Shown here in pieces: positions 42,818 to 52,462 of a stretch of DNA of 64,000 bases. Each line of letters starts with the position of its first letter. Positions within the stretch are counted from its first letter, which is position 1. The notes beneath the pieces were generated by a model. The model made no database searches and had not been told where the DNA came from. It was given only the letters and a program-made list of their open reading frames with translations. The DNA is from CAYUVH01 sp964448135 (GTDB lineage: Bacteria > Verrucomicrobiota > Verrucomicrobiia > Limisphaerales > UBA8199): NCBI GenBank assembly GCA_964448135.1, contig CAYUVH010000052.1, positions 77,346 through 141,345 of the forward strand, read 5' to 3'. A program made the position numbers and the translations under genes.

Positions 42818-44692
42818 TTATTTCAGGAGCAGGAGCAGAACCGCGGCGATGCCCAGCGCGAACAAAAAGGCGTAGGTCTGGAGATTACCGGTTTGCATCA
42901 CGCGCAGGAGCAGGCCGGTGAGTTCCGTGGTGCCGTGAATGCCGCGCACAACGAAACCCGAGATGATCCAGCGTTCGAAGAAGTTCGCGGCGCACGCAAG
43001 GCAGTCGTGCAGGCGGATGAACGTGGCCTCGTAAATCTCGTCGAAATAGAAGCGATTGCGCATCAGGCGCGAGACCACGCCGAGACGGGCAGGCAAGGGA
43101 TCGGCGGCAGCGCGGAAGTATGTCGCATACGCAATCCAGATGCCCACCGCGGCGACGCCGATGCCGCCCAGGGAGACTAGCGGAGTGGTGACAAATGGAT
43201 GGATCAACTGAGCAGCAATGGAAGGAGCGGAACCTTCGGCGTGTCCCAACGCAGTTTCGTAAAAGTATTCCAGACCGATCGCGCCGCCGATGACGCTCAA
43301 GACTGCAAGGATGCGCAGCGGCCAGAGCATGACGGGAGGCGATTCGTGCGCGTGGCGCGCGGAGTCGGAACGATGTGCGCCGAAGAAGACGACGAAGACC
43401 AGGCGGAACACGTAAAATGCGGTCAGCCCCGCGACGCCGAGACCAATGGCGAAAAGAGCGTATTGGTGTTGCTCCAGCGCCAGGGCGAGGATGGAGTCCT
43501 TGCTATAGAACCCGCTCAGGGGCGGCAAAGCGGAGAGCGCGAGGGAGCCAACGAGGAACGTCCAAAAAGTAACCGGGACCAATTTGCGAAGGCCGCCCAT
43601 TTTCCAAATGTCCTGCTCGTGGTGCATGGCGACGATGACCGAACCGGCGCCGAGGAACAGCAGTGCCTTGAAGAACGCGTGCGTCGTGAGATGGAACATT
43701 CCGGCGTAAGGACCGGCGAGGCCGACGGCCATCACCATATAGCCGAGTTGCGAAAGCGTGGAGTAAGCAAGAATGCGTTTGATGTCGTCCTGCTGAACGG
43801 CGATCAGCGCAGCGAGCAGCGCGGTGAAGCCGCCGATCCAGGCGATGACTTCAAGGGCATGCGACCCGGGCAGGCTGATAATGAAAAACACGCGGCAAAG
43901 CATGTAAACACCGGCGGCCACCATCGTCGCGGCGTGGATGAGTGCGCTGACGGGCGTGGGGCCCTCCATGGCGTCGGGCAGCCAGACGTGGAGCGGGAAC
44001 TGCGCGCTTTTGCCGACCGCACCGCAGAAAATGAGCACGCCGGCGAGGGTGGTAAGGCCGCCGAGCAACATGGGCGAAGCTTTGAAAGCGTTTTCGAGCT
44101 CGATGAAATTGAGCGAGTGACCGGCGGCCCAGACCATCAGGATGCCGATGATGAAGCCGAGGTCACCGAGGCGGTTGGTGATGAAGGCTTTCTTGGCGGC
44201 GTCGGCGGCGGAAGGTTTCTCGAACCAGAAACCAATGAGCAGATAGCTGGCGACGCCAACCAATTCCCAGAAGACAAACATCTGGAGGAAATTCCCGGCG
44301 AGCACGATGCCGAGCATTGTGAAGGTAAAGAAACTGAGGCACCCGAAGTAGCGCGCGAAGCCCGGATCGCCGGCAAGGTAACCCCATGAATAAATGTGAA
44401 CCAGGCTTGCGATGCCCGTGACGATGAGGAGCATCATCAAGCTGAGCGAATCGAGTCGCAGGGTGAAGTCGGCGTGCAAACCGCCGATGGAGAGCCAGGG
44501 AACGGACACTTCCGGCGCGGGCTGCCAGTGGGTGACCGCGATGAAAATGATGCTCAGCAGGCACGCGATGATCACCGCACCGGTCGAAAGACCCGCGCTC
44601 AGACGCGCGTTGGCGCGCGCCCCAAGCAGGATCACGCCCGCCGCGGCGAGCGGCAGGAACAAGATGATCCAAGGCAGGAAATCGAGTTGCAT
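42818..44692 (-). CDS. nuoL: NADH-quinone oxidoreductase subunit L
   Basis: A 624-aa membrane subunit, the largest proton-pumping subunit with its long lateral helix at the C-terminus (FIRLHDCLACAANFFERWII). Conserved blocks: VHIYSWGYLAGDPGFARYFG, FVFWELVGVASYLLIGFWFE, ITNRLGDLGFIIGI, VSALIHAATMVAAGVYML and STLSQLGYMVMAVG. It begins three bases after nuoK. Confidence 0.97.
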   Translation of the reverse strand: MQLDFLPWIILFLPLAAAGVILLGARANARLSAGLSTGAVIIACLLSIIFIAVTHWQPAPEVSVPWLSIGGLHADFTLRLDSLSLMMLLIVTGIASLVHIYSWGYLAGDPGFARYFGCLSFFTFTMLGIVLAGNFLQMFVFWELVGVASYLLIGFWFEKPSAADAAKKAFITNRLGDLGFIIGILMVWAAGHSLNFIELENAFKASPMLLGGLTTLAGVLIFCGAVGKSAQFPLHVWLPDAMEGPTPVSALIHAATMVAAGVYMLCRVFFIISLPGSHALEVIAWIGGFTALLAALIAVQQDDIKRILAYSTLSQLGYMVMAVGLAGPYAGMFHLTTHAFFKALLFLGAGSVIVAMHHEQDIWKMGGLRKLVPVTFWTFLVGSLALSALPPLSGFYSKDSILALALEQHQYALFAIGLGVAGLTAFYVFRLVFVVFFGAHRSDSARHAHESPPVMLWPLRILAVLSVIGGAIGLEYFYETALGHAEGSAPSIAAQLIHPFVTTPLVSLGGIGVAAVGIWIAYATYFRAAADPLPARLGVVSRLMRNRFYFDEIYEATFIRLHDCLACAANFFERWIISGFVVRGIHGTTELTGLLLRVMQTGNLQTYAFLFALGIAAVLLLLLK

Positions 44693-44695
44693 CAG

Positions 44696-45001
44696 TTAGA
44701 ATTTCATGGTCGCCAGGTCCTCTACGTGGGCGGTCTGGCGACGGCGATAAAGCGCGACAATCAAGGCGAGGCCGACGGCAACTTCGGCCGCGGCGACGGT
44801 GATGGTGAAAAACACAAAGACCTGGCCGTCCAGGTTGCCGTTGAAGCGGGAGAAGGCGACGAGGGCGAGATTCGCGGCGTTGAGCATCATTTCGAGGCCG
44901 AGATAAATGACCAGCAGGTTGCGGCGCATGATGACGCCCAGCAGGCCGAGGGAAAACAGGATGATGCTGACCGCGAGATAATGTTCAAGGTCCACGTTCA
45001 T
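44696..45001 (-). CDS. nuoK: NADH-quinone oxidoreductase subunit K
   Basis: A 101-aa membrane subunit with three helices. It carries the conserved glutamates of the proton path (LVIYLGLEMMLNAANLALVA, then TVAAAEVAVGLALIVALYR). It overlaps nuoJ by ATGA. Confidence 0.96.
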   Translation of the reverse strand: MNVDLEHYLAVSIILFSLGLLGVIMRRNLLVIYLGLEMMLNAANLALVAFSRFNGNLDGQVFVFFTITVAAAEVAVGLALIVALYRRRQTAHVEDLATMKF

Positions 45002-45501
45002 TTGGCCTCCTTCCGGCTCAACCAGATGACGCCGATCATCGCAACCAGCAGCAGCAGCGATACGATTTCAAACGGGAGCAAGTACGCGGTGAAGAGGCGC
45101 TTGCCGAGCACGGCCGTGCCGCCTTCCAGGGTGAGGGTTTCGGGCACCGGCAATTGCGTGACGGCGCCGAGGCTGAAACCGAAAATCACTACAATCGCGC
45201 CGACAGCGATGAGACCGCAAATGATGCCGTAGAGTTTGATGCGGCGCCGTTCCTCGGTGCCGAGGTCCAGCAACATGATGACGAAGAGAAAAAGCACCAT
45301 GACCGCGCCCGCGTAAACCAGCACCTGCACCGCAGCGAGAAAGAAGGCGTGCAGCATCACAAACAATCCTGCCAGCGAAGCGATGGTCAGCACGAGGAAC
45401 ATCGCGCTGGTGACCGGGTTGCGGCTGAAGGGATTGGCGATGACCATGAACCCGCACACCAGCGTCAGGAACGCGAAAAGATAAAAGAGCACGTCCTGCA
45501 T
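44998..45501 (-). CDS. nuoJ: NADH-quinone oxidoreductase subunit J
   Basis: A 167-aa membrane subunit with five helices. The third has the conserved AAVQVLVYAGAVMVLFLFVI segment (with Tyr and Gly). Start MQDVLFYLFAFLTLVCGFMV. It lies 55 bases after nuoI. Confidence 0.94.
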   Translation of the reverse strand: MQDVLFYLFAFLTLVCGFMVIANPFSRNPVTSAMFLVLTIASLAGLFVMLHAFFLAAVQVLVYAGAVMVLFLFVIMLLDLGTEERRRIKLYGIICGLIAVGAIVVIFGFSLGAVTQLPVPETLTLEGGTAVLGKRLFTAYLLPFEIVSLLLLVAMIGVIWLSRKEAK

Positions 45502-45556
45502 GGTTACACGCCCCCCCTGCCCGGGTGCGAAGTCCAGGCTGCTTCGGTTGCAACCC

Positions 45557-46089
<533 letters not shown>

Positions 46090-46093
<4 letters not shown>

Positions 46094-47130
46094 GCCGGTC
46101 CTTTATGCACGGCCCACAGCACCAGGGCGGTGACAATGAGATTGGCGAGCGACAGCGGAATGAAACGCCGCCAACCGAGGTCCATGAGCTGGTCGTAGCG
46201 GAACCGCGGCCACATCCATCGCACCCAGATGATCATGAATTCCACGCAGCAAACCTTCGCGAGGAAAATAACAATGTGCAGAATACCAATGCCCCAGTGC
46301 TCCACGGACGCCGGTTGGTCCAAGCCCGCGAAAGGCAGCGACCAACCGCCCAGGAACAGCGTGACGAGCATCGCCGAAGCGGCGGTCATCGCGGCGTATT
46401 CACCCATGAAGAACAGCGCGAATTTCATCGAGCTGTATTCCACGTTGTAGCCACCGGCCAGTTCCTGTTCGGATTCAGGCAAGTCGAACGGCAACCGGTT
46501 GGTTTCCGCGAACATGGCCGCCACGAAAATGAAGAACGCGAGCGGTTGGCGGAAGATGAGCCAATCCCAGAGATGGTGACTCTGCCAGACGACCACGTCG
46601 CCGAGATTCAAACTGCCCACGATGATGAAGATCGGCACCACCGACATGCCCATCGCGATTTCGTAGGAAATCATCTGCGCGCTCGAGCGAATGCCGCCGA
46701 GGAACGGATACTTGGAATTCGCGGCGTAGCCGGCCAGCACGATGCCGTAAACCCCGAGCGAAACGATGCCGAAGGTATAAAGGATGCCGACGTTCAGATC
46801 GGCGATGACCATCTTCTGCTCGCCAATCATCGAGCCGAACGGAATTATCGCCACCGTCAACAGGCTGGGAATCATCACGACCGCCGGCGCGAGCCAGAAG
46901 TAGGCCTTGCGCACGTGCGCGGGCGTGAAGTCCTCCTTCAGGAAGGACTTGATGGCGTCCGCCAGCGGCTGCATGAGGCCGAAGGGACCGACACGATTCG
47001 GCCCGATGCGGTCCTGGATGAACGCGGAGACCTTGCGCTCAACCCACACCGCGTAGGCGACCATGGTCATCAACACCGCGAAAACCACCAGGATTTTCAG
47101 GGCACTGAATAATAAAAAGTTTTCTAACAT
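46090..47130 (-). CDS. nuoH: NADH-quinone oxidoreductase subunit H
   Basis: A 346-aa membrane subunit at the quinone site. Motifs: VWVERKVSAFIQDRIGPNRV, GPFGLMQPLADAIKSFLKED, then FAETNRLPFDLPESEQELAG with the acidic quinone-chamber residues and GYNVEYSSMKFALFFMGEY. It starts 30 bases downstream of murA. Confidence 0.97.
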
Positions 47131-47160
47131 CAGGAAACTGGTCGCGGCGAATGACGCCGA

Positions 47161-48588
47161 TTATTGGGGGAACACCAGGGTTCCGCCCGCGCTGGACACG
47201 CGCGCCGGGATGGGCGCGGCGGACACGGCAGCCTTGGCCATCGCGGCCTTGCGGGCTTCGATCGCCTCATCTCGCAAAGTAACCACTTCCATCTCGACTC
47301 CGATGGAGCGCAGCTTCTCGGGCACTTTCGCGTAACCGCGTTCCACGTAACGAATGCCGCCGATCTCGCTGACGCCTTCCGCGACCATGGCGGCGATCAA
47401 ATAGGCAAAGCCGGCGCGCAGGTCGGGAATCTCGATGGAGCGGCCGTGCAAGGCCGTCGCGCCGCGCACGATGCAACTATGCAAATGATCCCGGTGCGCG
47501 AAGCGACAGGCTTTCTGGCCGAGGCAGGCGGACGCAAGGTCAATGGCGGCGCCCATTTGCTTGAGCGTGTTCGCGTAGCCAAAGCGGGTTTCGTAAACCG
47601 TCTCGTGGATGACCGAAATACCGGAACATTGTGTGAGCAACACGACGAACGGCTGTTGCCAGTCGGTGACGAAACCGGGATGCACGTCGGTCTCGACATG
47701 GGTCGCGCGCAATTCGTCGGCCGCGCGGAAAAACGTGATGGAATCGCGCTCGACGGAGAAACCGCCACCGACCTTGCGGATTTCGTTGAGAAAAGGGATG
47801 AGATGTTCCTGCTGGGCGTTGACGACTTTGATGCGCCCGCCGCACGCCACCGCCGCGGCGCCGAAAGAAGCGGCCTCGATGCGATCGGTAAGCGTATGGT
47901 GCGTCGCGCCGTTGAGATGCGAGACGCCTTCGATGATGATGCGGCGATCCACGTCCACGCGGATGAGCGCGCCCATTTTCTGGAGGAGCAAAATCGTATC
48001 AATGATCTCGGGCTCGACGGCGGCGTTCTGGATGACGGTCGTACCCTTGGCGAGCGTCGCGGCGATGATGATATTCTCGGTCGCACCGACACTGGGATAG
48101 GGAAGCTGGATCGTGCGACCCTGAAGGCCGGTGGTCTGGGCAACGTAAGCTTCGCCACTGTATTTGATTTCCGCGCCCATGGATTCGAGGGCGGCAACGT
48201 GAAAATCCACCGGCCGCGCGCCGATGCGGCAACCGCCCACGACAGGCACTTTCACCTGCCGGACGCGGTGGAGCAGTGGCGCGAGCAGCAAAATGGGAAT
48301 GCGATTGTAGCCGGAATAGCGCTCGCCGATCGTGGGATTCGTAATAGCCGGCGTCTGAACCTTCAGCGTGCGTTCGTCAAGCCATTCGGCCTGCGTGCCG
48401 ACTTCGGAAAGCATGTCGAGGACGGCCTCGATCTCGGTGATGCGCGGGACGTTGGTGAAGATGCAGGGCTCGGCGGTAAGCAGCGAGGCCACGAGCTGTT
48501 TGCTCATGGCGTTTTTCGCGCCGCCGACGCAGATCTCGCCGTTCAGCGGATGCCCGCCTTCGATGCGATATACTTTTTCCTCTGACAT
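47161..48588 (-). CDS. murA: UDP-N-acetylglucosamine 1-carboxyvinyltransferase
   Basis: A 475-aa EPSP-like enzyme from ATG 48588; it adds enolpyruvate to UDP-GlcNAc, the first step of peptidoglycan synthesis. Motifs: the N-terminal GGHPLNGEICVGGAKNAMSK with the substrate Lys-Asn pair, and the catalytic-loop segment VVGGCRIGARPVDFH with catalytic Cys120. The VTDWQQPFVVLLTQ block of the second domain and the C-terminal RYVERGYAKVPEKLRSIG follow. A ~40-residue C-terminal tail rich in Ala (EARKAAMAKAAVSAA, ends FPQ) is longer than in standard MurA (about 420-430 aa). It lies inside the complex I operon between nuoG and nuoH, which is not usual. Confidence 0.96.
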   Translation of the reverse strand: MSEEKVYRIEGGHPLNGEICVGGAKNAMSKQLVASLLTAEPCIFTNVPRITEIEAVLDMLSEVGTQAEWLDERTLKVQTPAITNPTIGERYSGYNRIPILLLAPLLHRVRQVKVPVVGGCRIGARPVDFHVAALESMGAEIKYSGEAYVAQTTGLQGRTIQLPYPSVGATENIIIAATLAKGTTVIQNAAVEPEIIDTILLLQKMGALIRVDVDRRIIIEGVSHLNGATHHTLTDRIEAASFGAAAVACGGRIKVVNAQQEHLIPFLNEIRKVGGGFSVERDSITFFRAADELRATHVETDVHPGFVTDWQQPFVVLLTQCSGISVIHETVYETRFGYANTLKQMGAAIDLASACLGQKACRFAHRDHLHSCIVRGATALHGRSIEIPDLRAGFAYLIAAMVAEGVSEIGGIRYVERGYAKVPEKLRSIGVEMEVVTLRDEAIEARKAAMAKAAVSAAPIPARVSSAGGTLVFPQ

Positions 48589-48656
48589 GCTCAGTATCAA
48601 GATTTAGCCGACTGATTACGCGCGACCCCTGGCCGCGCAGTGGCCCGACCGGGCGC

Positions 48657-50372
48657 TTATTTGACCAGCGGAGTATAATCGGATGCACCCCGGGCAGTCA
48701 CGCCCGAGTTGCCGATCTCCGCCCACGTCAATCCCGCAAAGCCGGGCACCTCGGCGGCCATCTGGTTAAAGAGGCCTTCGAGGGTGTTAAAGGTCGCCTG
48801 CCCGCCGAGATTGCGAACCAGCTCGAGGAGGAATTCCCACTCCGGCCGGGCGTCGCCGGAGGGCTCGATGGCTTTCATGAACTTTTGGACGCGACCACGA
48901 AAATTGGTAAAAGTCCCGCGCTTTTCCACATGAGCGCAGCCGGGCAGCAGGTAATGCGCGCGGCGCGTCGTTTCGTTCGGGAGAATATCGCTGACGACGA
49001 GCGTCTCCAGCTTCGCCAAAAGATCGGCGCCGATGCCGTGTTTGGTGACGTCTTCGCCAAAAACGATCAGCGTCTTGACGCTGCCCTGGCGAATGGCGTC
49101 GGCGACTTTGGACAGCTTGGAGCCCATGGGCTCGGCGGAAACGCCCGTCCAGCGCGCGCCGGCGGAATTCGGATTGCGGTCTGCATTCAGCAACAGTTTG
49201 TCACCTTCCGCAATGCGCGGGACTGAATCGGTCATCGCACCAAACTGCCTGGCCAGTCTGGAAATAAGATAAAGCTCCTCATTGGTCTGCCGCGCGGAAG
49301 CGACAATAGCCACCGATCCCGGCGCCGCCTGCTTAAGCTTGGATGCGAGGTCGGCGAGCACATCCGACCAGGAAGATTGCGAGTCGGGGGACTGCAATTT
49401 ACGCAACCGGTTTTCGCTGTTGATCCATTTATAATTCAGCCGGCCGTAATCACACATCCACGAGGCATTGACGGCGTCGTTTTCGCGCGGCTCGTAGCGA
49501 TAGACCTTCTCCTGCCGCGAACCAATCACGATATTGCAACCCGTGGCGCAACTGGTGCAGACGCTCGGCGTTTCCTTCAGGAACCACACGCGCATCTGGA
49601 ACCGAAAATCCTTCGACGTCAGCGCGCCCACCGGACAAATGTCCACGGTGTTCAGCGTGTAATTGTTGTCGAACACTTTGCCCGGGTAAGCGGTGATGAA
49701 ATTATGGCTGCCGCGGCTCGCGATGCCGAGCGCGTCGTCGCCCACAATGTCCTTCGTAAACCGGACGCAGCGCGTGCACAGGATGCAGCGCTCGTCATCG
49801 AGCACGATGCGCGGTCCGAGGTCGACGCGCTTGGGCTTGTGAACCTTTTCTTCCGCGAAGCGGCTCTGCGAACGGCCGTAATCCACCGAGTATTCCTGCA
49901 GCTTGCATTCGCCTGCCTGGTCGCAAATCGGGCAATCCAGCGGATGATTGATCAGCAGGAATTCCAGCACGCCTTCGCGCATGGCTTTCACGCCGGGCGT
50001 CTGGGTGTAGATCTCCATGCCGGGCGAAATCGGCGTCGCGCAGGCAATCGCCGGACGCGGAGACTTCGCGATCTTGGGCGTGCCGTCGGGATTGAAAATC
50101 GGTTTGCGATCCGGGCCCAGCGCCGGCGTGCCGAATTCCACGAGGCACATGCGGCAATTGCCCGCCACCGGCAGCCGCGGATGATAGCAATAGTGCGGCA
50201 CGTCCACCTTCACCAGCGAGCACGCCTGGATCATCGTGGTCGGCGTGGGCTTGCCGGAGATCGGGTCCGGCATGGTCTTCGGCACGTCAATCTCGCGGCC
50301 GTCCACCTTGACCTTGATGGTCTCGACGGCGGGCGGCGCGGGCTTGGTTTCGGTGGTGGTGGCGGTTGACAT
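48657..50372 (-). CDS. nuoG: NADH-quinone oxidoreductase subunit G
   Basis: A 571-aa Fe-S subunit from ATG 50372, short compared with the ~700-900 aa of many NuoG. The N-terminal [2Fe-2S] domain has HYCYHPRLPVAGNCRMCLVE. NHPLDCPICDQAGECKLQEY carries the [4Fe-4S] cluster with a His ligand, ERCILCTRCVRF and TSCATGCN the next clusters. The C-terminal molybdopterin-fold part is reduced (ARQTNEELYLISRLARQFGA, LPGCAHVEKRGTFTNFRGRV). It lies 11 bases downstream of nuoF. Confidence 0.94.
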   Translation of the reverse strand: MSTATTTETKPAPPAVETIKVKVDGREIDVPKTMPDPISGKPTPTTMIQACSLVKVDVPHYCYHPRLPVAGNCRMCLVEFGTPALGPDRKPIFNPDGTPKIAKSPRPAIACATPISPGMEIYTQTPGVKAMREGVLEFLLINHPLDCPICDQAGECKLQEYSVDYGRSQSRFAEEKVHKPKRVDLGPRIVLDDERCILCTRCVRFTKDIVGDDALGIASRGSHNFITAYPGKVFDNNYTLNTVDICPVGALTSKDFRFQMRVWFLKETPSVCTSCATGCNIVIGSRQEKVYRYEPRENDAVNASWMCDYGRLNYKWINSENRLRKLQSPDSQSSWSDVLADLASKLKQAAPGSVAIVASARQTNEELYLISRLARQFGAMTDSVPRIAEGDKLLLNADRNPNSAGARWTGVSAEPMGSKLSKVADAIRQGSVKTLIVFGEDVTKHGIGADLLAKLETLVVSDILPNETTRRAHYLLPGCAHVEKRGTFTNFRGRVQKFMKAIEPSGDARPEWEFLLELVRNLGGQATFNTLEGLFNQMAAEVPGFAGLTWAEIGNSGVTARGASDYTPLVK

Positions 50373-50383
50373 CGTGGTGGATA

Positions 50384-51796
50384 TCAGGCGCGATGCGCTT
50401 CGGTGGGTTGGGCCTGGGCGCGTTTTTCCTCGTCGGCGGCACCCCGCGCGACGAATTCGTCTTTGAATTTGCCGACGAAACTCTGCACCGGCCAGGAGCA
50501 GGCTTCGCCAAAGGCGCAGATGGTGCGGCCTCCGGGAATGTTGTCGGCGATGCGCAGCAGATAATCCGCGTCCTGCTTGCGGCCCTCGCCGTTCGCGAGG
50601 CGATGCAGCGCCTTGGACATCCACAGCGAGCCTTCGCGGCAGGGCGTGCATTGGCCGCAGCTTTCGTGCGCGTAAAATTCCGAGATGTTCGCCAGCGCGC
50701 CGACGATGTCCACCGAGTCGTCCAGCACAATGATCGCGCTGGAGCCGGACATACTGCCGGCGGCAATCAGGGAATCAAAATCATACGGCAGATCGAGCAT
50801 GTCCAATTCCTGCTCGACGTCCTTGCCATCCGGGCCGCGCCGTTTGATTTTGAAGCGTTCACCGGCTTTGAAAACCTTCGCCGAGGAGCCGCCGGGAATG
50901 ACGGCCTTGAGTTGCCGCCCATCGCGCAGTCCACCGCCAAAAATCGGATCGTAGATCAGTTCGCGGATGGTGGCCTTGCCGACTTCAATCTCATAGTAGC
51001 CCGGCCGCTTGACCTGGCCGCTGAGGCTGACGATGCGCGTGCCGGTATTGTTCGGAGTGCCGAGTTTGGCGTATTCCGCAGCGCCCATCGCCATAATGTG
51101 TCTTACCGAGCACAACGTCTCCACGTTGTTCACGATCGTGGGGCACATGTAGAGGCCGAGCACTGCCGGGAAATACGGCGGCTTGATGCGCGGATACGGA
51201 CGCTTCCCTTCGAGCGATTCGATCAAACCCGTCTCTTCGCCACAGATGTAAGCGCCGGCACCGCGATGGACGTGAATCTCCAAATCGTAGCCGCTGCCGA
51301 GGATATTCTTGCCGAGAAAATTCTTCGCCCGCGCTTCCTTCAACGCCTTGTTCAACAGACGCGCGCCATCGGGCATTTCGCCGCGGATATAGATATAGGC
51401 GAGGTGCACGTCGTTCGCGAAGCACGCGATCGTCATGCCCTCGATCAACTGATGCGGGTCCTTGTAAATGATCTGCCGGTCCTTGAATGTGCCCGGCTCC
51501 GATTCGTCCGCGTTGCAGATCAGATAGATCGGCTTCCCGCTCTTGCGATCCACAAACGACCACTTGAGCCCGCAAGAAAACCCCGCGCCCCCGCGCCCAC
51601 GGAGGCCGGACCGCAGGACCTCATCTCGAATCTGTTCCGGGCCGGTCAGCGTCTTGCCCTGCGCATTGGCCTTCGGCGTCAGCGCCAGCGCCTTTTTAAG
51701 CGTTTCGTAGCCGCCGTTGCGAAGATAGCAATCGATGTCCGTGGTGTACCCCGGCTGGTCGGCAAACTTCAGAATTTGGCGGAATTCCTGGGGCAT
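50384..51796 (-). CDS. nuoF: NADH-quinone oxidoreductase subunit F (NADH/FMN site)
   Basis: A 470-aa flavoprotein. GLRGRGGAGFSCGLKW is the NADH/FMN loop, CNADESEPGTFKDR a following motif, GAGAYICGEETGLIESLEGK the FMN/NADH segment, and SCGQCTPCREGSLWM carries the [4Fe-4S] N3 cluster. It accepts hydride from NADH and passes electrons to NuoE and NuoG. An opposite-strand tRNA gene separates it from nuoE. Confidence 0.97.
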   Translation of the reverse strand: MPQEFRQILKFADQPGYTTDIDCYLRNGGYETLKKALALTPKANAQGKTLTGPEQIRDEVLRSGLRGRGGAGFSCGLKWSFVDRKSGKPIYLICNADESEPGTFKDRQIIYKDPHQLIEGMTIACFANDVHLAYIYIRGEMPDGARLLNKALKEARAKNFLGKNILGSGYDLEIHVHRGAGAYICGEETGLIESLEGKRPYPRIKPPYFPAVLGLYMCPTIVNNVETLCSVRHIMAMGAAEYAKLGTPNNTGTRIVSLSGQVKRPGYYEIEVGKATIRELIYDPIFGGGLRDGRQLKAVIPGGSSAKVFKAGERFKIKRRGPDGKDVEQELDMLDLPYDFDSLIAAGSMSGSSAIIVLDDSVDIVGALANISEFYAHESCGQCTPCREGSLWMSKALHRLANGEGRKQDADYLLRIADNIPGGRTICAFGEACSWPVQSFVGKFKDEFVARGAADEEKRAQAQPTEAHRA

Positions 51797-51846
51797 ATCA
51801 GCGGGTTGACTCCGTTGGCAAAACCTTTACCTTAGTCAGACCGTCC

Positions 51847-51920
51847 TGCCCGATGGTGTAACGGTAGCACAGCAGACTCTGGATCTGTTTGTCATGGTTC
51901 AAATCCATGTCGGGCAGCCA
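51847..51920 (+). tRNA. tRNA-Gln (anticodon CTG)
   Basis: A full cloverleaf can be drawn. Acceptor arms are TGCCCGA and TCGGGCA (seven perfect pairs) with discriminator G and an encoded CCA. The D-arm GTGTAACGGTAGCAC follows, then the anticodon stem GCAGA/TCTGT with loop CTCTGGA and anticodon CTG (reads CAG, Gln). The T-arm is CATGG-TTCAAAT-CCATG. It is encoded opposite to the nuo operon, in the 132-base gap between nuoE and nuoF. Confidence 0.95.
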
Positions 51921-51928
51921 ATTTCTTC

Positions 51929-52462
51929 TCACGAGCACTCTCCCAGAATCGTTTTTGCCTTTTCCTCGGTGACGCCCTGGTGGAAATCATCATTGCACAT
52001 CATCACCGGCGCCGTGCCGCAACTGGCGAGGCATTCGACGAATTCGACCGTGAACTTCCCGTCCTTCGTCGTCTGCGCGCCGTGCGCGTGCGGATCCAGG
52101 CCCAGGTTTTTGCACAGGCCCTCATGCAGCGCGTAGCTGCCGCCCAGCGCGCAGCTCAACGTGCGACACACCTTCAAATGATACCGGCCCACCGGCTTCT
52201 GCCGGAACATCGGGTAAAAACTCACCAACTCATAAACATTGATCGGCTGCAGTTCCAGTTTGGCGGCGATCCACTCCACGGCCTGGCGCGAGAGGTAGCC
52301 AAAATGTTCCTGGAAAGCATGCAGCACCATCAACGAAGCGCTGCGCTTCTGCGGATAATGCGACACCAGCTCGTCAATCTCCGCCAGCAACGGCGCGGGC
52401 ACGGCAAAATTTGTCTGCTCAAGCAGCGAATTGGGAATTGGTTGCTCGTAGGGCGTGCTCAT
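51929..52462 (-). CDS. nuoE: NADH-quinone oxidoreductase subunit E ([2Fe-2S])
   Basis: A 177-aa subunit starting at ATG 52462 (MSTPYEQ), which overlaps the nuoD stop. The four cysteines of cluster N1a are in VCRTLSCALGGS (C-x4-C) and ECLASCGTAPVMMC (C-x3-C). The N-terminal helical part ends with NVYELVSFYPMFRQKPVGRY. It works with NuoF in the NADH-binding module. Confidence 0.96.
   Translation of the reverse strand: MSTPYEQPIPNSLLEQTNFAVPAPLLAEIDELVSHYPQKRSASLMVLHAFQEHFGYLSRQAVEWIAAKLELQPINVYELVSFYPMFRQKPVGRYHLKVCRTLSCALGGSYALHEGLCKNLGLDPHAHGAQTTKDGKFTVEFVECLASCGTAPVMMCNDDFHQGVTEEKAKTILGECS

Noticed and set aside
41381..43180. 599-codon plus-strand open frame opposite nuoM/nuoL
   Set aside because: Glu/Gly/Arg low-complexity translation; the opposite strand encodes conserved complex I subunits.
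47164..48585. 473-codon plus-strand open frame exactly opposite murA
   Set aside because: No recognisable domain; it covers murA end to end as expected of an antisense shadow.
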